The notes beneath the pieces were generated by a model. That model did not search any database and was not told where the DNA came from. It was given only the letters and a program-made list of their open reading frames with translations. Both the position numbers and the translations under genes were made by a program. From Eonycteris spelaea (Eukaryota; Chordata; Mammalia; Chiroptera; Pteropodidae): 64,000 nucleotides of DNA. Every line of letters starts with the position of its first letter. The stretch's first letter is position 1. Positions 10,861 to 22,979 of this stretch are shown one piece after another. The stretch lies in assembly GCA_003508835.1 (NCBI GenBank), contig PUFA01000116.1, positions 5,084,001 to 5,148,000 on the forward strand, given 5' to 3'.

Positions 10861-11939
10861 TAACTCTAGGCATCTGTACCTAACATTTTTGACATCTACA
10901 AGTATAGACTCATGAATGTTTTCATCAAAGGATTGTAATTATTGTTATTATTATTTATTCATGTTTAATTGTCCTAGATATAATCCTCCAAGCTTGACCT
11001 TTTGTCTTTTTAACATGTTGCCATGAGTTTTGGGCACCTCCTTACTTCTGATGTGTTTCAACCTTTTCTTGTACATTCCCCACTTCAGCCACGGACACAG
11101 TCAATTCTTCAAATTCATCACTTTGAGTGAAGATTTATATTTGAATCATAAAAACCAAAGTCTGGATTTTAATAATTTTTACTTTTATCATGATTTTTGC
11201 TATATTTCTGATATCCTCCTTTAAAAGAGCAAGGATATAATATAGGAAGGTACACAAACTGTTATGGGGATAACAGATTCTTATAATTATTCTGAAAGTT
11301 GTATAGAGTTTAACTGAGTTATTTTATATTGAGTCAAATCTATTTCACTAAATAACAATAGCCTTAAAGAAAATGGTCTTGATGTTATTAGGTAGCTTAT
11401 TTTTACACAAAATACATATTTGTTATTAGCACATTAATAACAAATTTCTATATTGCCTTGCTTGTATTCCTACTTGGAAAATTACAGACTCTTGCACATT
11501 TTCAATTTAGACATTAAAGCTTTAAGAATGTGGTTCATTGTGTGAAAAAACTTATTCTTACCTTGTATGAGAGTTTGACATCACGTCTCAAAAGCTTCGT
11601 AGAAAAACATTATGAAATTCTATTTAAAAAGACTAGAGAAGTAGTGCTCTGAAAAAAACCCACAAGTGATCACTGTTAAGAATTTGTATATAAAGTTTGG
11701 CCTTTCTACCACATATTTATTTTCATACATATCATGAATTTAAATCTATATCAAAGTGTTGCTAGTTTACCTATTTCTTTCATTTAGAAATATGTCTGGG
11801 ATTATTTCCCATTTCAAAATATTTCTGTACAACATGCTTTAAACAGCTGCATACTATTTCCTTAAGTTTAAATATTTTAATTTATTTGATAATCTTATTA
11901 GCTTTATGCAATATAATATTTCACTGATTAAATTTTATG

Positions 11940-12140
11940 CATATGTATTTTTTTCTTTTTTGACTTTTTAAATTTTATATTCGTTTCAAGGGCACAGGAT
12001 TAAGGTTAGACATGTATATAATCTATGAGGGGATCCCCCGATGACGCTAGCACCCGTCTGGCACTACATACAGCCATGAGGCTCATACTGACTCTGTTCC
12101 CTAGGCCGTACTCCACATACCTGAGACGGTTTTGTGTGTG
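11940..12140 (-). repeat. LINE-1 3'-end, antisense (copy B)
   Basis: Partner of 3830-4015, with the same phrases and about 90% identity by eye. It was inserted before the duplication. Confidence 0.55.
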
Positions 12141-12462
12141 TTTTCTTCTAGTAATTCTTTATAATAAATTCTGAGATTTGAAAGTGCTCAGTCTATATTT
12201 GGGGCGATTACTTCATAAGTTATATAAATGCCTAACCATTACACTACATGCCTGAACCTAATATAAAATATTAGTGTTTTCAATATAAAAAAAGAAAATA
12301 CTCAGTCTAATCTATCACACAATATCACTTAAATACATTAAATAAATATAATGACATTGTATCACACACATGTTTGTATGTATAGCAAATATAATGACAT
12401 TGGCTCAGGGTAAGGTTTCAATAGAGCAGACAATTCTTAGATAATATTAATAAAATCTCTTA

Positions 12463-12900
12463 AGATAATGGATACAATTGTACTTCATACAATATTTTGC
12501 TTAGGAGTACAGGATGAATTCAGTATTTTAAAATTGCTGAGAATTACTGTATATCCCTTTGGGGATCTCAGGCGTAGGTAAATGTACATTCTCAGGCTGC
12601 TACACAGTGAGTTGGAAAGTGCAAAGGAGTCATTCAAAAATACTAGTGTGGCTAAAACTGTGCCTGTCACTGCCCTCATGGTCTCATCCTGAAGGGAGAG
12701 GCAGTGCAGTCACAGCCCTCCTCATCAGAGCCGTTTTACCGAAGTTTACAGCCCGTTACTACAAAGACAGGTGGCAGCCTGCTTGACCTCGAGGCCCTGT
12801 TAAAAGGCTAGCTGTCAGACAGTCTACACAGAGGGTCTGGTCTGTTCTACTCTAGGGAATCAGAGTAGATTCGTGTGGAGGGGGGCTCTTATGGCACCTA
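12463..12900. other. High-identity block shared with copy A (pairs with 4321-4760)
   Basis: About 97% identical to copy A, within sequence otherwise near 85%. No recognised gene. Confidence 0.6.
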
Positions 12901-13752
12901 TTAAATGTATAGCCTTGGTCAACAATAATAATTAAGAGTCATATCCTCACTATGAGGATATGGATAATCCTCGAGATAAAATCAAAGATAAAAAATGGTT
13001 TATATCAAGTGTCGTTTATTTGAACTGAGATCCCTTTCTCCAAACAGTAAGTATTGTGGATCGGTGATATGTCTTATACAACTTTATGTCTCATAAGAAC
13101 TACTACTGTTCTAAATGAAACAGGTACTTAGGAAATGCAGGTTAAATGAATGATGTACATGTATAGTTCAATAAAGATATATACAAAGCATCTTCTATTT
13201 TCCAGTTAATTTTAATCAAAACATGGTTTCAATTTTAATAGAAAAGTTCACAATGAGAATCTGACCACTGGAAAATGAAACAGACACAAAATCAGACTTT
13301 CACCACCATAAATATGAGTGCATTTGGGAAGTTGTAAAAAAATCTGCATTAAGTTAATGACATTAATTGTCGCTATCATCAAAGAATATTCCTATATTGT
13401 ATGAAGTGAGAGACAGCAATATCAGTACTGCAAAATTTTGCTTACACACAGATAAACGCAATAAGCAACATGTGATACACATTTTATCTCTGAACATAAT
13501 GAATACTATATATAGTTGAACGTAACTCAATCTATTACTGTGCAGTAAGAACATTTGTTAAACTTTTTAGGTTTTTTTGTGGTGTCTGAGTTAAGAGATT
13601 ATTTTATTTGAGATTTATTTTATTTTCGCTTTCACTACCATGATCACTTGGATTTTTAAAAATATAAGAAGACAGAAACTAAAATTGAAGATAGAGCAAA
13701 ACCCTAAAGCCAACACAGTACTGAAACAGTGAAGAAAATATCACTGCAGCAG

Positions 13753-14014
13753 TACCTAAAATCTCACCTTCTCAGAAGAGTAAATAAAACAGCAGCAGCT
13801 CAAATAACGAAAGGTTTGCATGTCGGTGTGAGCAGTTCTTGACCTGAGCGGCCCTGTACCTCCGTGTTTCTGATTCTGTGGAGCTTTCTTCTATTTTCCC
13901 AACTCTCGTCAGGAGTCTTGGTACTCACTCCATCCTATCATGTGACAGGGAAGACATTTATATTAAATGTTGCGATCTCAAGTCTGATGAGCATCACAAT
14001 AATTGATAATCTGG
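13753..14014 (-). promoter_or_regulatory. Candidate promoter plus first 5'UTR exon of the intact OR2A gene
   Basis: Seen: 262 bases exactly identical to 5601-5862, with six shared CpGs in a CpG-poor region. On the receptor strand there is a TAATTG homeodomain-type core (14000-14005), then TATAAAT (13956-13962), then about 190 bases later a near-consensus donor AAG|GTGAG (GTGAG at 13763-13767). Known: many OR genes have a short non-coding first exon a few kb upstream, with homeodomain (LHX2/EMX2-type) sites near the start site. Inferred: transcription would start near 13926, exon 1 would be about 160 nt, and it would splice to 9811. I saw no convincing Olf/EBF site inside the block. The identity could instead come from recent gene conversion alone. 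Confidence 0.4.
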
Positions 14015-14109
14015 GATGGTTAGGAAAAGAAATATGACAAACTTACATCTTAAAGTGTTTCAATAAAGAAATGATTTATTTTAACTGTTACTAATATTTT
14101 CTTTGCCAC

Positions 14110-15120
14110 TGAGAAACTTTCCCAGGATCACTATCTTCACTTAGGTGAGGTAATAACAGAAAGTGATTAATTTGGCTGTATTAGAGCCTTACTCAGAGCC
14201 CCTCTTTATCAAAGTCTGTTCTCATATAGACATTTGGGCCAGCTCTGATGACTGAAGTTAAGTTACAGTGAGAGGTGATTGTGAGATGCTGAGGGAGTCC
14301 AAGGCTCCCTGGCCAAAGCACAGTAAGCAGATGTTCCCTAAGCTGGGGAAGAAAGAAATCTAAGTGCCTACTGTATCTACCTACGACGCACAACACAAGT
14401 CAGGAGGAAAGATCACCAGGAGTGTCATGATGACCAGTCCTATATCAACTACCCGAACTAGAAAGTACCTCCCAGCATAAATTGATCTCTTTCCACATGA
14501 GAAGATGCTAGCGCTGGATTTTCTCACAAGTACCCACTTTGGCCCAGATTAAGCCCCACCGAGGTGAGAGGATGGACCTCTAAAATGGGTGTAGTATCCT
14601 GCTCCCTTGGCAGCATTCAGAGGGTTACCTCCCTGACACAGGAGGATCCACAGGACTTGCTGAAGGTTCCGCAAAGAACCTCAGAAGCGTAGCTTTTATT
14701 TTAGAATCGGAAAATTAAAACCATTCTCAGTTGCTATTGAGAATTCAAATCCCCAGAAGAATCATAATAATCCTATCTAGTTATCTTCTCCCTACGGTGG
14801 GGAAAAAAACGCCTGAATGTTTCCTCTGGAGGAGATTTATGATTGGGTCTCACTGGCCTTGGAGGAAAAATTCTAGGAAGAGGCAGGGTACATAGTGTCA
14901 TTACACTATATCTACGTAGACTTTCACATACCTCCAGGGTTTTAAACCTCAGACAGATACCACAAATTGCAGTAACCAAACTCTTAAAATTGGTCGTTTG
15001 ATGAATTCATACTTCTCAACAACCCCATGAAGGCATGTGAGAGGCCGAGGCTTTTAGATGGTGGAGAGAAAGGCTCCCATACAACCTGGTCTGGCAACCC
15101 TGAGAGACAGCAGGTGCCCC
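14110..15120. other. High-identity block shared with copy A (pairs with about 5960-6960)
   Basis: Around 95-96% identity by eye. It lies just upstream of the candidate promoter on the receptor strand. No recognised repeat or exon. A hydrophobic stretch encoded on the minus strand near 14430-14480 is shared by both copies but has no exon context. Confidence 0.45.
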
Positions 15121-15229
15121 TAAGAGGTATCTCTATCTGTAGCACAGGTTAATAGATACACATGAAGAAGGTTTATAATATCCATAAATATTCCTAGTGA
15201 TCCGATTATTGTGCCCATCTTGTTTCATT

Positions 15230-16890
15230 AGACTCCGCTTGAATCAAAACAGTCAGAGGTCCTGTGGGGGCAGAACTGAGCCCAAGCAGAATCCAGCATT
15301 ATTTGCTGAGTTTGCCTGACCTATTTCACTCAAGTCTCAAAATATTTCCAGGCTGACTCCCAACCCTTGCCTTCCTCTGGGAGAGAATTCTCTCTAACCC
15401 ACTCATTGTAGAAACAAATCTTTTCCCACTGGATGTCTCTCCTCATAAAAGTAAATTCAGCATGTCCAGCGATGGCTAGATAGCCACCTGTCCCTCCTAA
15501 AGCCATTCTTGTTTTGTTTTGTGGGACAATCCATCGTGCCTCTTATTCCATTGTATACTAATGGAGTAAGCACAGGTTATGATGTATATTATGTAAACCT
15601 GCAAAACACTGGGTCCCCCACATTAGGATTATATAAGTGGTGGAACCAGCTAGATATAACTGAGTCTGGGATGTCACAGGCCTCCTAGAAACCTCCTGCT
15701 GTCGGGATGGAGGCATTTCCTGGGGCATTTATGCCACTGCATGGTTTCATTTTACTCCCATCACAAACACAAAGTCTTCTCCCATCCTGCTTCATACCTT
15801 TCCACCCACAAAAGCACATTGTACCTGTGCACAGCACACTTTAGCATCTAGAAACACAGCTGCTGTGTTTTGTCCATCTTAATCAGGGACTTTCTAAGCA
15901 CTTGATCATCAAGGTTTACAGTTACACAGTGACCGGTCAGATAGAAACGACTAACCTGGAAATGGTCTGATGACCACGTGGAGAGGGGCTCATGGAAAGT
16001 TCTCCCCAAATGAGATACCTTGTAGCGGAAGCAATCTAAAAAAAAAAAGCCAAAACTTGCTGCTGCATTCCTAGAATTCCATTAAGTCTCCAACAACTGA
16101 TCCAGGTCATCATCACATCATATGACCAACATATATGCCAGTACCGTGCCACTCAGGGTTGCACGCTTCCATCTGACTTTGTCTGGGTCCAGAACCAAGG
16201 CTGGTCTGGGCAAACATATGCCTTCACCATTTTCTGCATCTGGTATAATTATGCCAAGAAACAACATCATTCTCTAGCTCTGAGCCTTTCTGAGGCCACC
16301 GGTGCAAGACTAGATTTCCCTTATTAGGTATCCACTTATTCATTTGCTTATTCTCCTCATCTATCTCTCCGTTCTTCTACTTATCATTGATTTTAATCCA
16401 GTTTTCCACCTTTAGAAGGAATATTGGTTTCAGCCACTGTGCTTTTACAGATTGCCAACAGCAATGCCAGTTTAGCAAGTGTCTCTTAGTCTATTCCCAT
16501 TTAACTTGAATCGGGTTACGTAGGGTCAGCACTAGTGGGAAATCTCAACCATATATATTCACTGTCAACCTCAATTTTGTCAAATGGGATAAGAACGTGT
16601 GCATGCCAGCAGGCTTTAGGAATTCTGGCATGAGTCTTTCAAGGTACAGCTATAGAGTCTGGCTTAGCGATTACTTCAGCTTCTGGCAACCAAATTTGTA
16701 GCCCTGGTTTGTGAGCAATTGTATAAAGCAGGAAAACAGAAAATTGAGATAATGTGGGGAAGAGTTATATAGTGGTATCATGATCCTCCCTTACCGAGTT
16801 TTTCTCAAACCCCCAAGAAACGTGGAGGCATCTCTGGAGTGGGTACTCTCCCCTGATCCTGCTCATGTGAGTGTGAGCGCATACTCATGA
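15230..16890. other. Intergenic, nothing recognised with confidence
   Basis: Base composition is more balanced than the neighbours and there are no long open frames. It could be decayed retroelement internal sequence, but I cannot name a family. Confidence 0.4.
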
Positions 16891-18290
16891 AAGTATGTAA
16901 CCAGATTCTTCATGCCCGTGGTCCTTTACTCCTTTAATCATAGTTTCCTTCACTTCATCACACTTATTTATAATGGCTACTTTAAAGCCTTTGTCTATTC
17001 AATCCAACATCTGGTCCCTCTGTTGCCTGATTTTTTTCCTGAGTATGGGTCATACTTGGCTGTATCTTCACACGCCTAACAATTCTTTTGTTGAAAAATG
17101 GACATTGCAGATAAAACTCTGAGTATCAGAACCTTCCCCGATCCTTCTAGGACTTTTCATTGTGTTTATTAAGTGTCTGGATCATTAGTGACCAGTACTT
17201 CAGAGTGTTAAAATCAGCGGATGTTGCTTCTCATGGGGTGCAACCTACAGTGTGCCTACAGTTACACTGGGAAGAGAGTGATGTGACAAGGCTCCCTTTG
17301 CCTATTTCCCTGACCATACCCAACTGTTAAAGTCCACTACTGTGGGCTGATTGCTCATTGCTCTGAACAGTGCTCCAGGGCATGAGTTGCTTGAGAGAAA
17401 CAGACAATCAAATTTGGTCTCTTTTGAAGGGATCCAGGAGAGTTTAGTGTTTGAGATTCCTTCTGACCCCAAGATGGTCCCTTCCAGCCCTTTCTTATTC
17501 CAGTTCTTGCCTACAAACTAGCCAGCAGGCAGTTCAGCCTGTATCTCCAAAGAACCTAACAACCTCTTCACAACTGTCTTTCACCATGACTCCTGGATGT
17601 TTTTGAGAGTGCCCGTAAGGCTTGAATTTCTCCACACTCTGTTGCAAATAAAGTCAGCTCCTTTGAGAGAGATTACTAGGTATCTGATATCTAGGCTGCT
17701 TTTACCTGCAGGCAAAATCTCTGTGCTTTTATGGCTAGGTGTGTGGACAACGGTGTACTTCTCCCTGAGCAGTATCTCCAGTTTAGGAACTGCTCTCGGT
17801 ATGGATGGGGCGGAGAGGGCAGTCGTCTCAGGTCTCCGTGACTAGCTTGTTCTGTCATGGGACCACTACTATGGAGTGGTGCTGTGCCCAAGGACCAATC
17901 TCAGTCCAATGATTGGGTGCTGAGCAGTAGAAGGGATCCCCTTTCTCTGCCTCAAGCCCCCAACACTTACCCTCAGAAGCAGGTAGCTTGAGGGATGGAT
18001 AAGAGATGCTTAAGTGCTGCCCCCTCCTGGGAACAGCCCCTCAGTGGGAAGTTAGGGAGAAAGGAGGCCTGTGGCCTGGCTGCAGGCGTGAGGAGTGGAA
18101 TCCCTTCTCCATGACCTGAGTACGGGAAGAAGGAAGCTGATCTTGGTGCAGATGTCATGGACTATTGCTCTTCTTACTGATTTTAGTAGATTTTCTTGAT
18201 AACTGTTTCTTTATTCGCTGTACAGCTTTAGACCATTTCCGGACATTTTAACTGGCTGTTTAAGAACAATTTTTACCACTTTCACTGGGG
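16890..18290 (-). repeat. Ancient interspersed repeat, probably LINE-derived and antisense
   Basis: Phrases such as 'CCTGAGTATGGGTCATACTT', 'TTGTTGAAAAATGGACATT' and 'ATGGGACCACTACTATGGAG' belong to a repeat I know from many mammalian loci. I believe it is antisense old L1 or HAL1-like sequence, but the family is not certain. A 181-codon open frame at 18294-18839 directly follows it and is not a recognised protein. Confidence 0.4.
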
Positions 18291-18848
18291 AACATGTCCA
18301 CAGCTTGTCCCACTGTCACCCCCGAAGGAGAATTCCCCATTAGTGTTTTTTCCTACCTCATGTGTTATGAAATAAGGTCATCAATGTCAACTAAAATAGT
18401 AGTTTTCACCATTTGCTACTACTCATCTGTTTCCTTAAACAAGTCTTCACCTTTCCTGCCCAAACCACTGCATGCCACACTCGAGGTAGTGAAGGAGCTT
18501 TACATACCATGGCTGAGGACTGGAACCCCACCTGCAGCTGCCTATAGCATGGAAGTCCGGGTACCTCTTGTCCCATGCAGTCATGGGCCTAGCACTTTTT
18601 CACAGCCACCCTCTGTGAAAGGCTCTTGGAAACAGTTATGTGACGACCTGCATACATCTTCCAATCTCCTGGGCTTTCTTGCACCTCAAAGAGACTATCA
18701 GTGGAGCCTGCCGTCTCCACCGCCACCCTGCCTGTGTGGCTGGTGCTACCTCATGCCTTCTGCCTCCTTCCTCCCTCCGCTGGTGCACCAAAAAGTCCCA
18801 TTTGTGTTTGAATCTTACTGGATAATTACCATTTGCTGAGAGAAAAGG

Positions 18849-18983
18849 ATATATATATAGATAGATAGATATAGATATACACACACACACACACACACAC
18901 ACACGCACGCACACACACATGCATATACATATACATATACATATATATGTGTATATGTATATACACACACATTTATATATCCA
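18849..18983. repeat. Compound microsatellite (TA)n-(GATA)n-(CA)n-(TACA)n
   Basis: About 135 bases of AT, GATA, AC and ATAC units in succession. Confidence 0.95.
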
Positions 18984-19079
18984 ATTTACTTTATTCTCAC
19001 ATTTAGGAGCAATATATTTTAGAAATTTCCTTCGGGTTGGAAGATACTAATATAGAGAAGAGGCACAAGAACACAAATT

Positions 19080-19515
19080 GACTAAACATGAAGCCAAGTA
19101 GAGATTAGAGCCTGCCACGTGCTGCTAGACTCGGGAACCTGGACGATCAGCTATAAGGCCAGGTCACGGGGAACCTACAGAACAAAGAAATCCCACTGAG
19201 ATTACTAACTTTGTTCACACACACCTTGAAAGGATAACAGGGAAAGACAGACTCTTAGCTGTACCTTGCGCAAGTTAAAGATACACCCAACCATTCATTC
19301 CATTCTTCACTCCCCATAATGAGCGATGTCTCACAGAAACAAGGAAAGAGAAAAACCAGTTCCCGAAACACTCGGGGTCTCTTTCTCTGACTCTGTCTGT
19401 GAGCATTATTCCTTCTCTGATAAACTTTCCTTCGTCTACCTCTGGCTCACTCTTGAATTCTTTCCTACATGGAGCCAAAGACCCTCCCTCTCTCGATGGG
19501 CCAAAGGCTTTAGTC
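19080..19515 (+). mobile_element. Candidate class-I endogenous retrovirus LTR (solo)
   Basis: The segment around 19400-19490 has 'TGATAAACTTTCC', then 'GGCTCACTCTTGAATTCTTT' and a 'GGAGCCAAAGACC' phrase. Together these resemble the polyA-signal/U5 end of gammaretrovirus-like LTRs. No gag, pol or env frames flank it. The 5' end is not resolved and the boundaries are guesses. An old, non-coding remnant. Confidence 0.45.
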
Positions 19516-19559
19516 CCCACTCAAGGTGATTCACTCTGTCCTGCATCAACATTACCTAG

Positions 19560-20698
19560 TTTGTCAGGGTTTGATAAGTAAAAATGACAAAATCTACTCA
19601 TTTTCATTTCATTCTGCTTTTAGAGATCAGGGGTTCATCACTCCATTTTGCTATTAGAAATCATGGATCCATCATTTATGACTGCACACTCTTCATCCCT
19701 TTTCAAATACTTCATTGTATCTCTTTTAATAGCTGCTTTTGTTAATACAGACGGAAGCCACAAATGTCCAAATGCTCTTGTGAAGACATAGTAAAATGTT
19801 TATTTCTAATGAAATCTCAGATTTCTCAGGGGAATATTTTCATACCAGGCAACTAGCAGAACTGAGAGGAAATCCATGTGTGGTTGTCTGAAGGTCAAGA
19901 AATGAGCATGTCGATTTTCAAACTGACTGAGGAGAACCAAGAAAAGAAGAAGGAAACAATATCACTTGCTATTATAAAGCACTTTACATGTCAAGGGAGA
20001 GGAGAGGCCAGATTTAACACGGGATCATTGAAAGTAAGTGATTGGGCTCCGAGTGTCACAGTAATTCTCGCTGTGGGGTGTCCTGCGCCACCGGTGTACA
20101 CGGTTCCCTTTCTGTACGTGGTAGGGATTTCTCTCTTGTGGAACTCCCCTCGTCCTTACACACCCCTTTACTGGGTGTTTCCTTTCGTGCTCTAAATCTT
20201 CCCTTCGCTCCTGTCTTCTGCCTTCTGACCACCCCGGTGTTGTCCCTTGTGGCCCTGCATGGCGTGGCACGCCTGATGTCTCTAGGACATGTGAGTATAA
20301 TAACCTGGTTTTTCCTCAACGTCTCCTTTGCCTCCTCTTGTGGCTGCACCTGACTGACCATCGTATTTTAAAAATACAAAGCGTGCATAGTCCTTTACTT
20401 ACAAATTCTTGTTGCTTAATAGTGTCTTTGGTAAGCAGAATAATTAATTTTGAAAAGGTCCAATATTTATCAAATTTTCAAATTTTACATGTGCTTTTTG
20501 GATCACCTCCCTCAAAGAATCTTTGCCTACAGAAGATTATGGAGAGATTCATCTATTTTAGAGTCTATACAGTTTTAGGTTATCGGTTTAGGCCTATAAA
20601 AGTCTATTTTCATGTGGCATTTATGAGAGCACAAGGCAGAAAATGCTACCTACCATGCTGCACAGGGAGCACAGCCCCATGTGGCTCTTTGGTATCCC
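19560..20698. other. 3' side of the 20.7-kb receptor pseudogene, nothing recognised
   Basis: A moderately CpG-containing stretch at 20040-20290 stands out but I cannot name it. It does not align with the 3' flank of the 8.9-kb receptor. Confidence 0.4.
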
Positions 20699-21629
20699 TC
20701 ATGTTGTCCTGTCCTTGCACAGTGCTCTCCTCAGGGCACCCTTGACCTCTGCGTTCCTCAGGCTGTAGATCAGCGGGTTCAGCATAGGGTTGAAAAGGCT
20801 GTAAAACAGGGAAAGGATCTTTTGCTGCTCCTCAGGATGGCGGGACTTGGGGGCCATGTACATGATAATGGCACTGCCAAAGAAGAGCCCGACCACGCAG
20901 AGGTGGGAGGAGCAGGTGGAGAAGGCCTTTCTGCGGCCGTCCCCAGACTGGATCCGCAGGATGGCAACGAGGATGCGCGTGTAGGACACCAGCACCAGGC
21001 TGAGGGGCCCACTAGGATAAACACACAGGCCGCAAAGATGACAACTTGGTTGAGCCATGTGTCAGCACAGGCCAGCTTGAGGACAGACAGGATTTCACAG
21101 AAGAAGTGGTTGATTTCATGGGGTCCACAGAAGGGCAGCCTCAGGATGAGAATCACATGGACCAGAGCCAAGAGGAAGCTAAATATACAGGAAGTGACAC
21201 CCAGACTGTGCACACTCTCCAGCTCATGATGACAGAGTAATGCAGGGGGTGGCAGATTGCCACAAACCGATCATATGACATCACCACCAAAATCAAGCAC
21301 TCTGCGTGAGCAAAGGCCAAGTACAAATAAGTCTGCATAAGGCAAGGGACAAAAGAGATGGTTCTATTCTGACTCACGAGGTTTGCCAGCATCTTGGGGA
21401 CATTGCTGGAAGCATAGGATATGTCATCAATAGCCAGGTGTGAGAGGAAGAAATACATTGGGGTGTGCAGTCTGGAATCTGAGTAGATGATCCCCAGGAT
21501 GACTCCATTCCCCAGAAGGGTGAGGCCATAGAAGAGAGAGAAAAGTCCAAAGAGGAAAAACTCCAGTGCTGGATCCACCTGGAACCCCAGCAGAGTGACT
21601 TCTGTGATCCACGTCTGGTTGCCTCCCAT
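20699..21629 (-). pseudogene. OR2A: OR2A olfactory receptor with two single-base deletions
   Basis: The span is 931 bases, exactly two fewer than the 933 needed for 310 codons plus stop. It starts MGGNQTWITEV at the ATG at 21627-21629 and ends ...CKDRTT with a normal TGA. Break 1 is near 21204, where the family has CCAGGACTGTG but this copy lacks one G, after the TM4-proximal MSWRVCTV. Break 2 is at 21008-21010, where a GGGGCCCC run has lost one C, in the TM5 motif VGPLC. Everything else is intact: LHTPMYFFLSHL, MSYDRFVAICHPL, FCGPHEINHFFCEI, KAFSTCSSHL, NPLIYSLRN. A splice-acceptor-like CTCTGCCACAG lies just before the ATG. It is closest in the window to the copy at 47.8 kb. Recently dead, possibly segregating, or an assembly error. 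Confidence 0.93.
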
Positions 21630-22979
21630 GCTTCTGTGGCAGAGACGTACAGGTCCACAGCCAGGAAAGCAATGTCAGAGCTGTGAGGCAATCAAGACAC
21701 AAAATATTTACTGGTTGTTACAGTGTGGACACTTAGATATGTATAACTTGGAATGGATTCTCTATAATTTATTTTTAGGTATACTGTAAAAATCTAACTG
21801 TATGTACTCATATTAATCAGAAAAAAATGTTGTATCGATGGATTGATATATGTGTATATAGGGATAATAAAATATAAGATCCCATAATATGATACTTTAT
21901 TATATAGTCTACCTATCAGGATGCACATATATGTACAGATATGCTGTTCTGGAGAATTCAGGTAGTCTTGCTTCCCTTCAAGAGGAGGCTGTGAGTCTTG
22001 ATCATTAATGTAGTTAGAGAAGAGATGACCCTGACAAAATGTCTGCAGTAAGAGGTAGTTTTATTTCCTAGGCTTGCTTGCCTTCTTGGTCCAAGATATG
22101 ATGTGATTAGGTTCTCCTGTTCTTTATCTGTTGTTTATTTACCCACCCACCTTCTCACATGCTTTTTACCCACTTCTTTCAGATTTGAAATCCCTTCTAA
22201 ACAACATCTCAATTTTGTAGTACGTTTAAAATTTTGTAAGCCCTTCTTTTTTGACAGCTGACTAATATTTCCTAGAAGAATCTTCTGGTACATCTTTTCT
22301 ATATCTAGTGTTTGTAGTTTTATTTTGAGAGTTTTATTCATAAGAGACAAAGTGCTTTGGATACATGCAATGAACACATGTACATAGCTTATTTTAAATT
22401 CAGTTGAACATGATGACATTTCTGTAGCCTTTTCAAATATGAAACTCAAAAGGGGGAACAGATTTACATTAACAGTGGGTACATTTGAAGAGGACAGCTA
22501 TATTATAACTGTATTTTGTTTGGGTGTTTTCTCTTTTCCTTTTTATAACTTAATATAGAGACAAATCTCAGGGCTAATCTTATTTTCTGGTGATCTTTCG
22601 TTGTCATGATAACCTCCCAGCTTTGGCAATTCCCACTGCCATCAAATCTCCTGCAGACCTGCCTCATCACCTGTTACCATGCTGACCGCATACTGCTGTT
22701 CTGATGGATTCTGAGCAAGTGACAGGGGGTGGGTTCAGCTGGAGCATCAGCTGCTTAGTTCTTTCTAGAGAGCAACTCCTGGGAAGTACCTGGGTCTATC
22801 GAGGAGAAGAGGAAGAAGAAGGTCATGAAAAGGCTGGATGGCACTATCACATCTAGAAACCATATGACCTGGTGCTGTCCCTTTACATTTTTTACGTTTT
22901 TTTTTTTTTTTCAGAAACAGCCTGAGTATCTTTAAAATTAGGCTAAAGTTTCAAATCCAACAGACTATTTTTTAAAAAT
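21630..22979. other. 5' side of the receptor pseudogene, nothing recognised
   Basis: AT-rich, with a T-run near 22900. No repeat family that I can name and no coding signal. Confidence 0.4.

Larger units (their letters stand above)
7839..15229. repeat. Tandem segmental duplication, copy B (contains the intact receptor)
   Basis: Direct, collinear partner of 699-7078, and the longer copy because it keeps the receptor coding region. It contains in order, on the receptor (minus) strand read right to left: a high-identity block (about 15120-14110), the 262-bp perfect block, a 97% block (12900-12463), an old L1 fragment, a microsatellite, the coding exon and the near-identical 3' flank. Confidence 0.93.

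Noticed and set aside
14193..14396. Minus-strand 67-codon frame shared by copies (6035-6238 and 14193-14396), preceded by a polypyrimidine-AG
   Set aside because: It looked like an exon, but no family is recognised, the start context is poor and conservation is explained by the duplicated block.
14420..14490. Hydrophobic, transmembrane-like run encoded on the minus strand in both copies
   Set aside because: About 20 residues only, flanked by stops and lacking exon or signal-peptide context. Leucine and valine codons are common in such DNA.
18294..18839. 181-codon plus-strand open frame
   Set aside because: It follows an ancient repeat and runs up to a microsatellite. No domain recognised; overlapping frames on both strands suggest base composition rather than a gene.
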